Origin: JAGNHB01 sp964436005
Lineage (GTDB): Bacteria > Acidobacteriota > JAAYUB01
Assembly: GCA_964436005.1 (NCBI GenBank)
Contig: CAYTBK010000037.1
Coordinates: forward strand, 1 to 31,416
Length of the DNA: 31,416 nucleotides
Reading direction: 5' to 3'
Shown here: piece by piece, positions 14,799-24,200 of the stretch
Numbering within the stretch: the first letter of the stretch is position 1
Layout of the letters: each line of letters begins with the position of its first letter
Position numbers and translations under genes: made by a program
Notes under the pieces: generated by a model
What the model was told of the DNA's origin: nothing
The model's database searches: none
What the model saw: only the letters and a program-made list of their open reading frames with translations

Positions 14799-17700
14799 AT
14801 GAAACGTTTTGCTGCTTGGGGATTTGCCCTGCTCCTCGCCACATCTGCCGCCGCCGTGACCTTCGCCGCCGAGAAGAACGGGAACACGCCGGCCCGGACC
14901 GGCGGCCCTACCTACCCGATCGCCGCGGAGGTCTACACGACCCTGGAGAGGACCATCGTCCCGCTGCCTCACGACGCCCAGACCCTCATGCCGAAGCAGG
15001 TGTCCGAATATGCCGCCTACCATTACGGAGAGTGGGACTGGAACGGGCCCGGCTTCCCCTACCTGCGCCCCGACCTGCAAAGCGGCGACGTCGTCCCGTC
15101 GGTCCGGGACCCCCGGGCCACGACGCTGCTGTCCTTCTTCACCATGAGCGACGTCCACATCGTCGACAAGGAATCCCCCACCCAGTGCATCAACTTCGGC
15201 TACGAGAACAACCCCGGCGACAGCTCGTCGGCGTATTCGGCAGTCATCCTCTTCTCGACCCACGTGCTGGATGCGGCCGTCCAGACCATCAACGCCATGC
15301 ACCGGAAGGTTCCCTTCGATTTCGGCATCGGCCTGGGCGACGCGGCCAACAACACGGAATACAACGAGCTCCGCTGGTACATCGACGTCCTCGACGGCCA
15401 GCCGATCACCCCCAGCTCCGGAGCGCACGCCGGCGCCGACACCACCCTGTACCAGAAGCCCTACCAGGCCGCCGGGCTCGACCCGTCGCTCCCCTGGTAC
15501 CAGGCCATGGGCAATCACGACCAGTTCTGGATGGGTTCCGCCCCCGTCAACGACTACCTCCGGCCGCTCTACACGGGAACCGACGTTCTCGACCTCGGCC
15601 TGCAGACCCCGCCCGATTTCGACTTCAACACCCGCGGCTTCTACATGGGCCTCGTGGACGGCACCACCGAGTTCGGCGACATCATCGACGTCGGGCCCAC
15701 TTCCAATTACCCGGTTCCGCCCCAGATCGTCGCCGACCCGCTGCGGCGGTCGCTCTCGGCGCAGGACTGGATGAGCGAATTCCTGGTCAGCCCCTCGCAG
15801 CCGGCCGGCCACGGCTTCACCCAGGAGATGGTCCGGAGCGGGTTGGCCTGCTATCATTTTCATCCCAGATCGAACATTCCACTGAAAGTAATCGTCCTCG
15901 ACGACACCGACAAGGTCGGCGGCGGCGCCGACGCGGCACTGGACTACCAGCGCTACGGCTGGCTGGTCAACGAGCTCGACGAGGGCGAGGCGGCCGGCGA
16001 ACTCATGATCATCTGCGCCCACATCCCCATCCGGCCCTATGCGCCAGGATCCGCCTACCAGCCGTGGTCGCTCTGGTCCCCGCAGGCCGATGTCTCCGAA
16101 CAGACCGTACTGGACAAACTCCACAGCTACAAGAATCTCCTCCTGTGGGTCGCCGGGCATGTCCACCGCAACGCCATCACCCCGCAGCCTTCGCCGGACG
16201 GCAATCCCGAAAACGGGTTCTGGGAGGTCGAGACCCCGTCGCTGCGGGACTTCCCCCAACAGTTCCGGCGCTTCGAGATCGTCCGCAACAGCGACAACAC
16301 CATTTCGATCTTCGCCCTCGACGTGGACCCCGCCGTCAACTGGACGCCCCTGCCGGACGGGTCGTCGCCGCCCGCGTGGACCTCGCGGTCGTACGCCATC
16401 GCCACCCAGCAGATCTTCGGGAACCTGATCGGCAACGGACCGCATGTCGACCCCGCTTCCGGCACCTACAACGCGGAACTGGTCAAGCAGCTGAGCCCGG
16501 CCATGCAGGCGAAGCTCGCCGGGATCGTACCCGTCGTCGACTCCCTGCGCATCGAGGCCAGCCCATCCATCCCGACGATCCCCGTGGTGACCCTGGCCAA
16601 CACCGTCACCGGCAGCGTCCCCACCCATTACCTGGCCAGCGAGTCCGCCGACTTTGGCGACGCGGCCTGGCAGCCCTACACCAAGGCGCCTTCCTTCACC
16701 CTGGGTTCGACGGTCGGCGTCAGGACTGTCTACTTCAAGGTGAAAGACGGCTCGGGAGCGGAATCGAACGTGGTGAACGCCTCGTTCACGGACGCCGTGC
16801 GGATCCAGGCGGTGACGCCCGCCTCGGTCATGGTCAACACGAACCACAGCGCCGTCCTCCAGGTCGCCTGCACGGGGGCCGCCCCCATCTCCTTCCAGTG
16901 GTACGAGGGAACGAGCGGCGACACCTCGAAACCGGTGGCGGGCGCGACGCAAGCCGTGTTCCGCTCGCCCGGCATCCTGGCCGACACCCGGTTCTGGGTC
17001 CGCGCCTCCAACGGCTTCAGCCAGGCCGACAGCCAGGCCGTGCCCGTGGTGCTCTGGAACCGCTACTACATTCCCCACGCCCTCTCCTCCGATTTCTGGT
17101 GGTCCAGCCTCCGCCTGGTCAACGCCGACGGGCTGCCCTCGGGCAAGAAAAGCGTGCCGACCGGCCAGGCCGCCATCAGCGCCTTCACGGCCGACGGCGC
17201 CCTGCTGGAGACCCGGACGGTCAGGATCCCCGCCCTGAACTGCTTCACCGCGGACATCCGGGACCTGTTCAGCCCGGAAACCCTGGCCGCGGACATCTGG
17301 GTGAAGATCGAATCCAAGGACGAACTGAAGGGCCTCATGGAGTTCGGCACCACCGACCTGGCCGCCCAGACCGCCCTGCCGATCCGGGAGGAGCCGGAAA
17401 GGAAAGGCCTCTTTTCCCACATTGCCATGGAAGGGAACGGGTACACCGGGCTCGCCCTGTTGAACACGGCGCCGCAAGCGGCGAACGTCATCCTGACGGC
17501 GTACAGTGAAACCGGCCTCGCGCTGGGCCAGAAATCCGAGACCATCGGGCCGAACGGCAAGTTCACCCGCCTCGTTTCGGAAGTTTTCTCCACCGGCATC
17601 GACCCCGCGGCCATCCGCAGCATCGGCGTCGACTCCTCCCAGCCGCTGGTCGGATTCGAAATTTTCGGCGACTTGCAGGAAAAGGTGCTCTCGGGCCTGC

Positions 17701-18374
17701 CCTTCGACCCGCAGGAAGAGATCCAGCCCGGCAAAACGACCGGCGATCTGGTCTACGCCGAGTTGCCCAACCGGGACCTATGGCAAACCTGGGCGACCTT
17801 CGCCAACCGGGCGGCCGAAGCCGCCACGGTCACGGCGCGGGTGTTCGACCAGGCCGGAACGGAGCTGGGGGTGGAAACCTTCCCCCTCGGCCCGCAACAA
17901 CAGGTGACCCGGGAGTTCGGGGAACTTTTCCCGGCGGAAAAATACGCCGGCGCGGCCTACTTCGTTCTCGCCGACACCCGGCAGGTCACCGGTTCCGAAC
18001 GGGTCCTTTCCCGCCTGGCCCCGTTCCGCTTCGACGGCCTGGTCGCGCTCGCGCCGTCCGCCGGACCGCGGGTCTTCCCCCTGGCGCCCGGCGACTCCCT
18101 GTTCCACACGGACCTGTGCCTGGTCAACGGGGCCGCCACGGGCACCGCCCTGACGGTGACGGCCTACAGCGCCGCCGGCACGTCCCTGGGCTCCTGCCCG
18201 GTTTCCCTGGACGGCCACGCCAAGCGGGTCCTGGATGTGGGCGCCGCCATCCCCACCACCGAGCCCGTCGCCTGGCTGCTGGTGACGGGGGACGGGCTTT
18301 TCACGGCCGACGCCTTCATCCTGAGCATGGACAGCCAGCGGTTGATGGTCTACGAAGGCCTGCCGCTCGAGTGA
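14799..18374 (+). CDS. Exported calcineurin-like metallophosphoesterase with C-terminal beta repeats
   Basis: The 1191-residue protein starts with a signal peptide (MKRFAAWGFALLLATSAAAV). The phosphoesterase domain is complete: SDVHIVD near 117, GLGDAANN near 180, MGNHDQFW near 238, CAHIPIRP near 405 and AGHVHRN near 452. These motifs supply the ligands for a two-metal centre. The overall pattern recalls the TIGR03768 metallophosphoesterase family, which I state from memory. An Ig-like segment follows near 660-750, and then four related beta-rich repeats begin near 752, 870, 983 and 1091, each about 110 residues with a 'LxLVNxA' type strand. The substrate is unknown; the protein probably acts in the periplasm or outside the cell. 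ATG 14799 has a GGGGGGA site and opens the signal peptide; the longer frame from 14610 overlaps the promoter. Confidence 0.85.
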   Translation: MKRFAAWGFALLLATSAAAVTFAAEKNGNTPARTGGPTYPIAAEVYTTLERTIVPLPHDAQTLMPKQVSEYAAYHYGEWDWNGPGFPYLRPDLQSGDVVPSVRDPRATTLLSFFTMSDVHIVDKESPTQCINFGYENNPGDSSSAYSAVILFSTHVLDAAVQTINAMHRKVPFDFGIGLGDAANNTEYNELRWYIDVLDGQPITPSSGAHAGADTTLYQKPYQAAGLDPSLPWYQAMGNHDQFWMGSAPVNDYLRPLYTGTDVLDLGLQTPPDFDFNTRGFYMGLVDGTTEFGDIIDVGPTSNYPVPPQIVADPLRRSLSAQDWMSEFLVSPSQPAGHGFTQEMVRSGLACYHFHPRSNIPLKVIVLDDTDKVGGGADAALDYQRYGWLVNELDEGEAAGELMIICAHIPIRPYAPGSAYQPWSLWSPQADVSEQTVLDKLHSYKNLLLWVAGHVHRNAITPQPSPDGNPENGFWEVETPSLRDFPQQFRRFEIVRNSDNTISIFALDVDPAVNWTPLPDGSSPPAWTSRSYAIATQQIFGNLIGNGPHVDPASGTYNAELVKQLSPAMQAKLAGIVPVVDSLRIEASPSIPTIPVVTLANTVTGSVPTHYLASESADFGDAAWQPYTKAPSFTLGSTVGVRTVYFKVKDGSGAESNVVNASFTDAVRIQAVTPASVMVNTNHSAVLQVACTGAAPISFQWYEGTSGDTSKPVAGATQAVFRSPGILADTRFWVRASNGFSQADSQAVPVVLWNRYYIPHALSSDFWWSSLRLVNADGLPSGKKSVPTGQAAISAFTADGALLETRTVRIPALNCFTADIRDLFSPETLAADIWVKIESKDELKGLMEFGTTDLAAQTALPIREEPERKGLFSHIAMEGNGYTGLALLNTAPQAANVILTAYSETGLALGQKSETIGPNGKFTRLVSEVFSTGIDPAAIRSIGVDSSQPLVGFEIFGDLQEKVLSGLPFDPQEEIQPGKTTGDLVYAELPNRDLWQTWATFANRAAEAATVTARVFDQAGTELGVETFPLGPQQQVTREFGELFPAEKYAGAAYFVLADTRQVTGSERVLSRLAPFRFDGLVALAPSAGPRVFPLAPGDSLFHTDLCLVNGAATGTALTVTAYSAAGTSLGSCPVSLDGHAKRVLDVGAAIPTTEPVAWLLVTGDGLFTADAFILSMDSQRLMVYEGLPLE

Positions 18375-18410
18375 GGCGGGTCGGGTTCGGGGAGGTCCAG
18401 CCGGAACGGC

Positions 18411-18438
18411 GAAACGGAATCGTTTCCCGTAGGGAAAC
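18411..18438 (+). other. Two alternative, mutually exclusive hairpins after the phosphoesterase gene
   Basis: GAAACG (18411-18416) pairs with CGTTTC (18421-18426), while GTTTCCC (18422-18428) pairs with GGGAAAC (18432-18438). The two stems share bases, so only one can form. No U-tract follows. This is the left edge of the repeat-rich gap that runs to 19025. Confidence 0.45.
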
Positions 18439-18537
18439 CATGTCCATAGCCTCGCGGCGCCAGGAAAACCTTTTCCCGTGGGAATTTATGACGACGTGAC
18501 ATCGATCGCGACGGCCATGGATGCCCTACGAGCAATT

Positions 18538-18617
18538 TCACATGGATGCACAGGATGGACAGGATGCGGAATTCCTTCTCCCATCCTCCCGATCCTGTCC
18601 ATCCATGTTCCATGATC
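18538..18617. repeat. 80-bp GGATGCACA/GGATGGACA repeat module, copy A
   Basis: This 80-bp module matches 26116-26195 with about seven differences. It starts with tandem 9-mers GGATGCACA and GGATGGACA, and its right half carries the inverted counterpart TCCTGTCCATCCATG, so it can fold into a long imperfect hairpin. It encodes nothing. Confidence 0.85.
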
Positions 18618-18740
18618 GCCTGACGCCCGGCGTGCCCCCGTTCCGCGTGGCGGCGCCGAAGCCGCCGGCCGTGGAGTGCGGCAGCGAGCCTGCGAGCTGC
18701 CGCTTTTTCCGCTCCTTGCAGCCTTGCGGAACGGCGAGAC

Positions 18741-18850
18741 CGAGACTGGGCGAGGCCCGCCCCTCGCCGAGGGGCGGGCCTCGCCCGTGGCACTTTTCCC
18801 CGTTTTGTGTTCCCGGAGCCGCCTCTCGGCGAGAGGTGTCATACCGCGCT
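18741..18850. repeat. 110-bp double-palindrome repeat module, copy A
   Basis: The module is over 90 percent identical to 25841-25949. It contains a 39-nt palindrome with perfect 19-bp arms (18748-18766 and 18768-18786) around one central base, then a conserved 30-bp linker, then a second palindrome starting CCGCCTCTCGGCGAGAGG whose right arm is degraded in this copy. Such paired palindromes fit a REP/BIME-like element. Confidence 0.85.
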
Positions 18851-18863
18851 CCGGCTGCCCCCG

Positions 18864-18977
18864 GACCGCCGGCATCTTGCCGGCATCCCCACCAAGGAAC
18901 GTTTCGTTGCCACGGGCCGGCTGGAAGCCGGCGGTCCCCGGGTGCGCCTTCCGGCGGAAGGCGCCTACGGCAGAGCG
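18864..18977. repeat. Hairpin repeat modules related to the right-hand cluster, copy A
   Basis: The stretch includes GCCGGCT-GGA-AGCCGGC (7-bp stem), a shared segment beginning near CGGCATCTTGCC, and the 32-bp block 18946-18977 with GCCTTCC-GGC-GGAAGGC, which is identical to 26431-26462. In this cluster the two modules are adjacent; in the right cluster they are in the opposite order and about 100 bp apart. Confidence 0.8.
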
Positions 18978-19025
18978 CCCGTTGACGTCGGGGCGTCGGC
19001 TGGAGCGTTGCTTGCCTGTTTGGTT

Positions 19026-21233
19026 TCAGCGAGCCGCGGGCTGGCTCTCAGGAGAGAACGGCTCACTTCGGGAGTAGATGACGCGCAATTCGGCGCTGGC
19101 CAGGATCTTGCCCGCCATGGCGGTCAGCAGGGAGTCCCGGGTGACGCGCTGACCGGCGGACCCCGGTGCCACCGGCCCGGACAGGGCGTAGACGGTCAGG
19201 ACATAGGTCTTCGGGCCGGGGCCCTTCGAGTGCGGGGGCGCGTATTCATCCCGGCCGTTGACGCTGTTGCTGCCGAGGAGGCCCCCACCCAACCCGTTCC
19301 GGGGCAAGCGGCGGGCCGACGCCGGGATATTGTACAGGATCCAGTACCACTTGATTTCCCCGTCCGGGGCCACGTGGTGCATGATCACGGCGAAGTTCGC
19401 GGTGCCGGCGGGCGCGCCGGCCCATTCCAGCGGCAAGGTCGTCCCCTCCCCGTCGCCGGTGTACGCCCGGGGCAAGGCCCCCCCGTCGGCCACCGCCGGG
19501 CTCCCCAGCCGGAAAGACCCGCCGGCGGCGGCGGGCCCAACGGTCCGGGGAGAAGGCGTTTTCCCGCCCCCCCCGCCCGTGTTCGCCCTGGCCTCCGGAG
19601 AGGCCCCGGACGCACTGAACAGGAAGTCCGTGTCCGGGATCGCCGGCATGTCGATGGCCCGCGAGAACAGGTAGGCCCCCCGGCAATCGTAACGGGTGTC
19701 CAGGTTCCGCAGCCGGTTCAGCCGGTTCCGCTGGTCTGCGGTCAATGTCCCGGCCACCTCGGCGAACGCCTTGGCATATAAATACGAGATCTCCCCGTCC
19801 AGTTCCCCGTAGCGTCGGGACAAGGTTTCCACGGTCTCCTGGCTGGCCGTTGGCTGAAACTGGAATTTGCGCAGTTCCATGGCAATCTGCCGCCGCACCC
19901 GCACGATCTCCTGCAGGTCGGACCGCTGGGCCTCCACCAGACCGGTGATCCTGGCCCGCTGTTCCTCTGCCAGGGCGGCCAGGAACGCCTCGCCGCTGTC
20001 GCCCGTCAGCGAGGTGCTGATGGAATAGTCGGGGTTGCCCATGGCCGGGATGTCCTTCATGTAGAAGGACCCGAAGTAGGTGGCGTGGCGCTCGGGGCAA
20101 AAGTACACGTCCGCTTCCACGTTCCCGGCGTACCAGCTGAACAATTCGCTGGCGTAGGTCATCACCGCCACGTGCACGGTGTGGGGCAGCGACTTCCGGT
20201 CCAGCTGTTCGCCGCGTTCCGGCCAGGTGGAGGAATCGGAAAAGGACATGCGGCCGAGGAAGGCCTTCTGCTCTGCGGAGAACGAGCGGATGACCTCCCC
20301 CAGGACCTGGGCGCGCCGGTAGCTGAGGGCCCCGTCCAGGGCGTACAGGTCGGCCGTGTAGCGCTTGACCGCCTCCCGGTTCAGCCCCGCACAGCCGGCC
20401 GGGAAGTTCCCCTCGAGCTGCCGGCAGAAGGCCTGGATCAGGGGGAAGCGGCGGTAGGCGAATTCGGTGATCCGGGCTTCCTGTTCCCGGCCCAGGGCCA
20501 CGAGTTTCGCTTTCTGGTCCTCGGTGAGAATGAACAGGACGTTGTTGGCCGCCCGCGGCACGAACGAGGTGTTGTGGCCGAGGCTGTTGGTGTCCACATC
20601 GCGCATGTACTGGAAGCCGCAATAGTCCGCCACCTTGCCGGGCGGGAGGAAGGTGTTGCAGCCCAGGCTGCCGGTCAGGAAGGCCAGCCCGCTGAAGGCG
20701 ATGGTGTTCAGCTGGGCCCGGTCGGAGACGGCCTGCTCGATGGAGTAGCCGCCGCCCCGGGCCGGACGGCCTTCCCGCCCCTCCGCGTCGCCGCCGCCCT
20801 GGCGCGGCGGGGCGCCCGGCCGGGTCCCGTCCGCATCCGGCCGGGTTTCGCCCCCGCGACCCCGGCGCTGGCCTTGCCCCCTTTCCCGGTCCGAGCCAGG
20901 TCCGCCATCGGGGGGCGGAGCGAGGCGGCCCAGGGTTTCGGGATCGAATCCGGCCTCGCGGATGGCCTCCTGCAGGGGAGGGCTATTGCGCAGGCCCGCC
21001 GCGCGGAACGCCTCGTTGATCGCCCGGGCGTCGGCCGCGGTGAGCGAGTCCTTGTCGTAGTGGGCCAGAATGGCTTTGACCGAGGCGATCTGTTCCGCCG
21101 TGAGCGGGGCATTGTCTTCCGGGCGCTCTGCCCGGGCGCCCGACTGGCCCCGGGAAGCGGGCCGGTCGGGGGTCTGGGTGAGGGGAAGCATGGCCAGGAA
21201 CCCGGACAGGATGGCAAAGACGGCTGTTTTCAT
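19026..21233 (-). CDS. Exported protein: LTxxQ-type (Spy/CpxP-like) core fused to a PEBP/YbhB-like domain (short paralog)
   Basis: The 735-residue protein starts with a signal peptide (MKTAVFAILSGFLAMLPL). Residues about 35-100 carry an EF-like helical segment, LTAEQIASVKAILAHYDKD and then AINEAFRAAGLRN, followed by a Gly/Arg-rich linker. The core at about 160-540 has several LTxxQ-like motifs (LTEDQKAKL, FSAEQKAFL, LAEEQRARI, LTADQRNRL) as in Spy/CpxP periplasmic proteins, plus unusual fixed motifs PPGKVADYCGFQY, LFSWYAG and YFCPERH. Residues about 568-716 resemble PEBP (YbhB/YbcL), with VAPDGEIKWYWILYNIP and TYVLTVYALSG. The function is unknown. ATG 21233 has GGGAGG 7 nt upstream. Its paralog lies 53 bp upstream on the same strand, so the two probably form an operon. 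Confidence 0.75.
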   Translation of the reverse strand: MKTAVFAILSGFLAMLPLTQTPDRPASRGQSGARAERPEDNAPLTAEQIASVKAILAHYDKDSLTAADARAINEAFRAAGLRNSPPLQEAIREAGFDPETLGRLAPPPDGGPGSDRERGQGQRRGRGGETRPDADGTRPGAPPRQGGGDAEGREGRPARGGGYSIEQAVSDRAQLNTIAFSGLAFLTGSLGCNTFLPPGKVADYCGFQYMRDVDTNSLGHNTSFVPRAANNVLFILTEDQKAKLVALGREQEARITEFAYRRFPLIQAFCRQLEGNFPAGCAGLNREAVKRYTADLYALDGALSYRRAQVLGEVIRSFSAEQKAFLGRMSFSDSSTWPERGEQLDRKSLPHTVHVAVMTYASELFSWYAGNVEADVYFCPERHATYFGSFYMKDIPAMGNPDYSISTSLTGDSGEAFLAALAEEQRARITGLVEAQRSDLQEIVRVRRQIAMELRKFQFQPTASQETVETLSRRYGELDGEISYLYAKAFAEVAGTLTADQRNRLNRLRNLDTRYDCRGAYLFSRAIDMPAIPDTDFLFSASGASPEARANTGGGGGKTPSPRTVGPAAAGGSFRLGSPAVADGGALPRAYTGDGEGTTLPLEWAGAPAGTANFAVIMHHVAPDGEIKWYWILYNIPASARRLPRNGLGGGLLGSNSVNGRDEYAPPHSKGPGPKTYVLTVYALSGPVAPGSAGQRVTRDSLLTAMAGKILASAELRVIYSRSEPFSPESQPAAR

Positions 21234-21286
21234 GGTGAGCCTCCCGGCAGTGGTTTGTCGTCGAAGCATAGCTGTGGCCGATGGAA

Positions 21287-24200
21287 CTAGGGTTTCACGA
21301 GACGCTGGAGGGCCATCAGGTCGAGGATGTCCACTCTCCCGTCCCCGTTGACGTCCGCCCGATTGCCCGCTCCGGGTCCCGGAACGGATTCATCGGAAAG
21401 GTAGGCCCGCAGGATCAGCAGATCCGCAGCCCCGACCATTCCGTCGCCGTCCAGGTCTCCTGCGACCGGGCCGCCCGCGGCCGTGCGCACCAGCCGGACG
21501 TAGTTGTTACCCCGCACCGCATCCCCCTGGGGGCCGAAGGAGTAACCCGTGTAGGTGGTGCCGTTGCGGGAAACCGTCCGGGTCGTGGCGAAGGGGTACG
21601 GAGGCCCGACCTTGGGGTCGCTGCGCTGGCAGCCGGCCCCGTGCACGTCCACCCACCCCGCCTCCGGCCAGCCCAGGGCCCGCCCGAAAGGCAGGTAGAC
21701 CGCCTGGGTTCCGGCGGTCCCCCCGCTGGTGTAGGCGGCGTGAGTCGTCGAGGTCCAGTAGTAGGGGAAGTCGGCGTCCCCGTTTTCGTTGGTGATGGCG
21801 GTGCAGGCGAAGAAGGCCGTGTCGATGGCGGGGAGGCCGTTGTAGTCGGGGGCGTTGGCATAGTTCACCAGGGTGTGCAGTTCCTTGGCGTCGGGCAGGC
21901 GCCAGTCGCCGTAGCCGAGGAAGGATTCCGCATTCCGGGCCTGGACCCAGGCGAGGGCGCTTTCCCAGGTCAGGCCGGTGCCGGAGTCCTCCTGCGACCA
22001 CATCAGGCCGGTGGCCCGGTCGGTTACCGTGCCGTCCCCGTTGTCGGCGAAATTGTTGATTCCGTATTGGGTGCCGCCGCGCACCAGTTGGACGAAGAAG
22101 GTTTTCTCCGACCCGCCGGGCATGATCAGGTCATAGCCCTTGATCCGGCCGTCGGCCAGGTTCAGGCCGAAAACCTTGGGCGCCCCGGTTTCGGCCGGGT
22201 TGACCACGAACACGTCGCAGGAGAGGTACTGGGAGTCGATGATGCGCTCGCCGGCGCTCGGTTGGCCGTACCCGAAGAGGAAGAAACGGGTGTCGATGAA
22301 CGGGGTGAGGACCGAGGTGTCCGTTCCGGTATATCCGCTGGGATCCGTCCCGTCGAAGCTCATCAGCGAGTAGAGTTCCTTGATCGCCGGAATTCGCCAG
22401 TCGCTGTACCCGCCGTAGTTCTGGGCGTTGACGGTGGCCACCCAGGCCTCCGCCTGCGCCGGGGTCATCTTGTCGGCGGCCACCGGGTCGGAGAAGATCG
22501 TGTTGGGGCCCCGCATCCAGGTGAGGCCGGTCACGTTGTCCTGGACGGTCTGGCCGTCCGTGCTCAGCGTGTAACTGGGCTGGTTCCCGGCGTGCTGCCC
22601 GTCCTGCCCGTAGAAGGACTGGCCCGGCGAGGGGGCGGGGATTTCCGCCGAGGCGTTGTAGCAGCGCTTCTGCCCCGTATCCACGACGGGGTAGCTCAGG
22701 TCGGCGGAGCTCGCCGTCACGACGACCGTCCGGGTCGCGCTGGAACTGCCGCTGGCGTTGGTGGCCGTGAGGGTGACCGGATAGGAACCCGCCGCGGCGA
22801 AGGCATGGGTGGGGTTCTGGGACGTGCTGGCGCCCCCGTCGCCGAAGGTCCAGGACCAGGAAGTGGGCGTCTCGGTGGAGGTGTCGGTGAAGGATACCGG
22901 GTCGCCGACCGATGGCGTTTCCGGGGAAAAGACGAAGGCGGCGACGGGAGATGTCACGGTCGTACTCACGGTGACCGTGTGGCTGACGCTGCTGGATCCG
23001 ATCCCGTTGGCCACGGTGAGGGTGACGGTGAACGTGCCGGACAAGGCGTAGGCGTGCGTCGGGTTCTGCTGGATGCTGGTAGACCCGTCGCCGAAGTTCC
23101 AGGACCAGGAGGCGGGGGAGCTCCCCGTGGAGGCGTCGGTGAAGGTCACCGTCTGGCCAACGGCGGGCGCGATGGGCGCGAAGGTGAAAGCCGCCGTCGG
23201 GGAGAGCCGGGCGTAGGACAGGTCCAGCGAAGCCGAGCCCAGGGCCAGCGGGGCGATGGCGGCCGAGAGCACTTCGCCGGAGACCTGTTCGGGAGAGGAC
23301 GGGAGCGACGGCGCACCGGACAACGCGTAGACGGTGAACGTGTACAGCTTGTCTCCGGGGCCCTGGGAGCAGGGCGCCGCATAGGCGCGGACACCGTTGG
23401 TCGTCACGCCCAGGGTGCCGACGCCGGCGGTGTTCTTGGCCAATCCGGTGGCGGAGGCCGGGATTCCGTACAGCACCCAGTTGTACTTGGTGGCCCCGTC
23501 CGGGGCGAGGGTGGTCATCGTCACGGCGTACTGGGCCACGCCCGCCGGCGGATTCGCCCAGGCCAGGGCCGGGGAGGCTCCGGCGCCGTCGCAGGTATAC
23601 TCAGTGGGCAGCCTGCCGCCGTCCTCTCCCACGTCGCTGGCCAGCGTGAAGGTCCCGCCCTGGCTGCCGGAAACCGTCACCGTGCCCGTAGCGGTGCTGG
23701 AGCCCAAATCGTTCGCGGCGGTGAGCGTGACCGTGTACACGCCTTCCGCGGCGAAGGCGTGGGTGGGGTTCTGGGATGAACTCGTACCCCCGTCGCCAAA
23801 GTTCCAGGACCAGGAAGCGGGGCTGCCGGTCGACGTGTCGGTGAACGTCACCGTCTGCCCGGCCGTCGGCGCGGCGGGCAAGAAGGTGAACGAGGCCACC
23901 GGAGCCGCCGGGGTGGCGAACAAGTAGTCGGTGTTGTCGATGTAGGGGGAGAGCAACGTCAAATCCGTGATGGGATTGGAATAGAGATAGGGGGTGGTGC
24001 AGACCGAGAAGTCGAAGGGGGTGCCGTCGGAATATGTCCCGGACATGATTTCCTTCCGCAGGGCGGACAGCTGGGTCTTCTGGCTGTCGGACAGGGTGTC
24101 GTAAACCTGTTTGAATATGTTGATGTAATTGTAGTTGTTCTCCCCGTCCAGTTCGCCGTACACGCCGGAGAGGGCCAGAACCTGGGCTTCGATGTCGTCC

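Noticed and set aside
14606..17509. A 967-codon plus-strand frame overlapping the metallophosphoesterase gene
   Set aside because: It starts in the promoter region and is Arg/Pro-rich; the overlapping frame has a signal peptide and all catalytic motifs.
18538..18617. Short tandem 9-mers considered as a CRISPR array
   Set aside because: There are only two or three degenerate units without spacers of constant length, and no cas genes are nearby.
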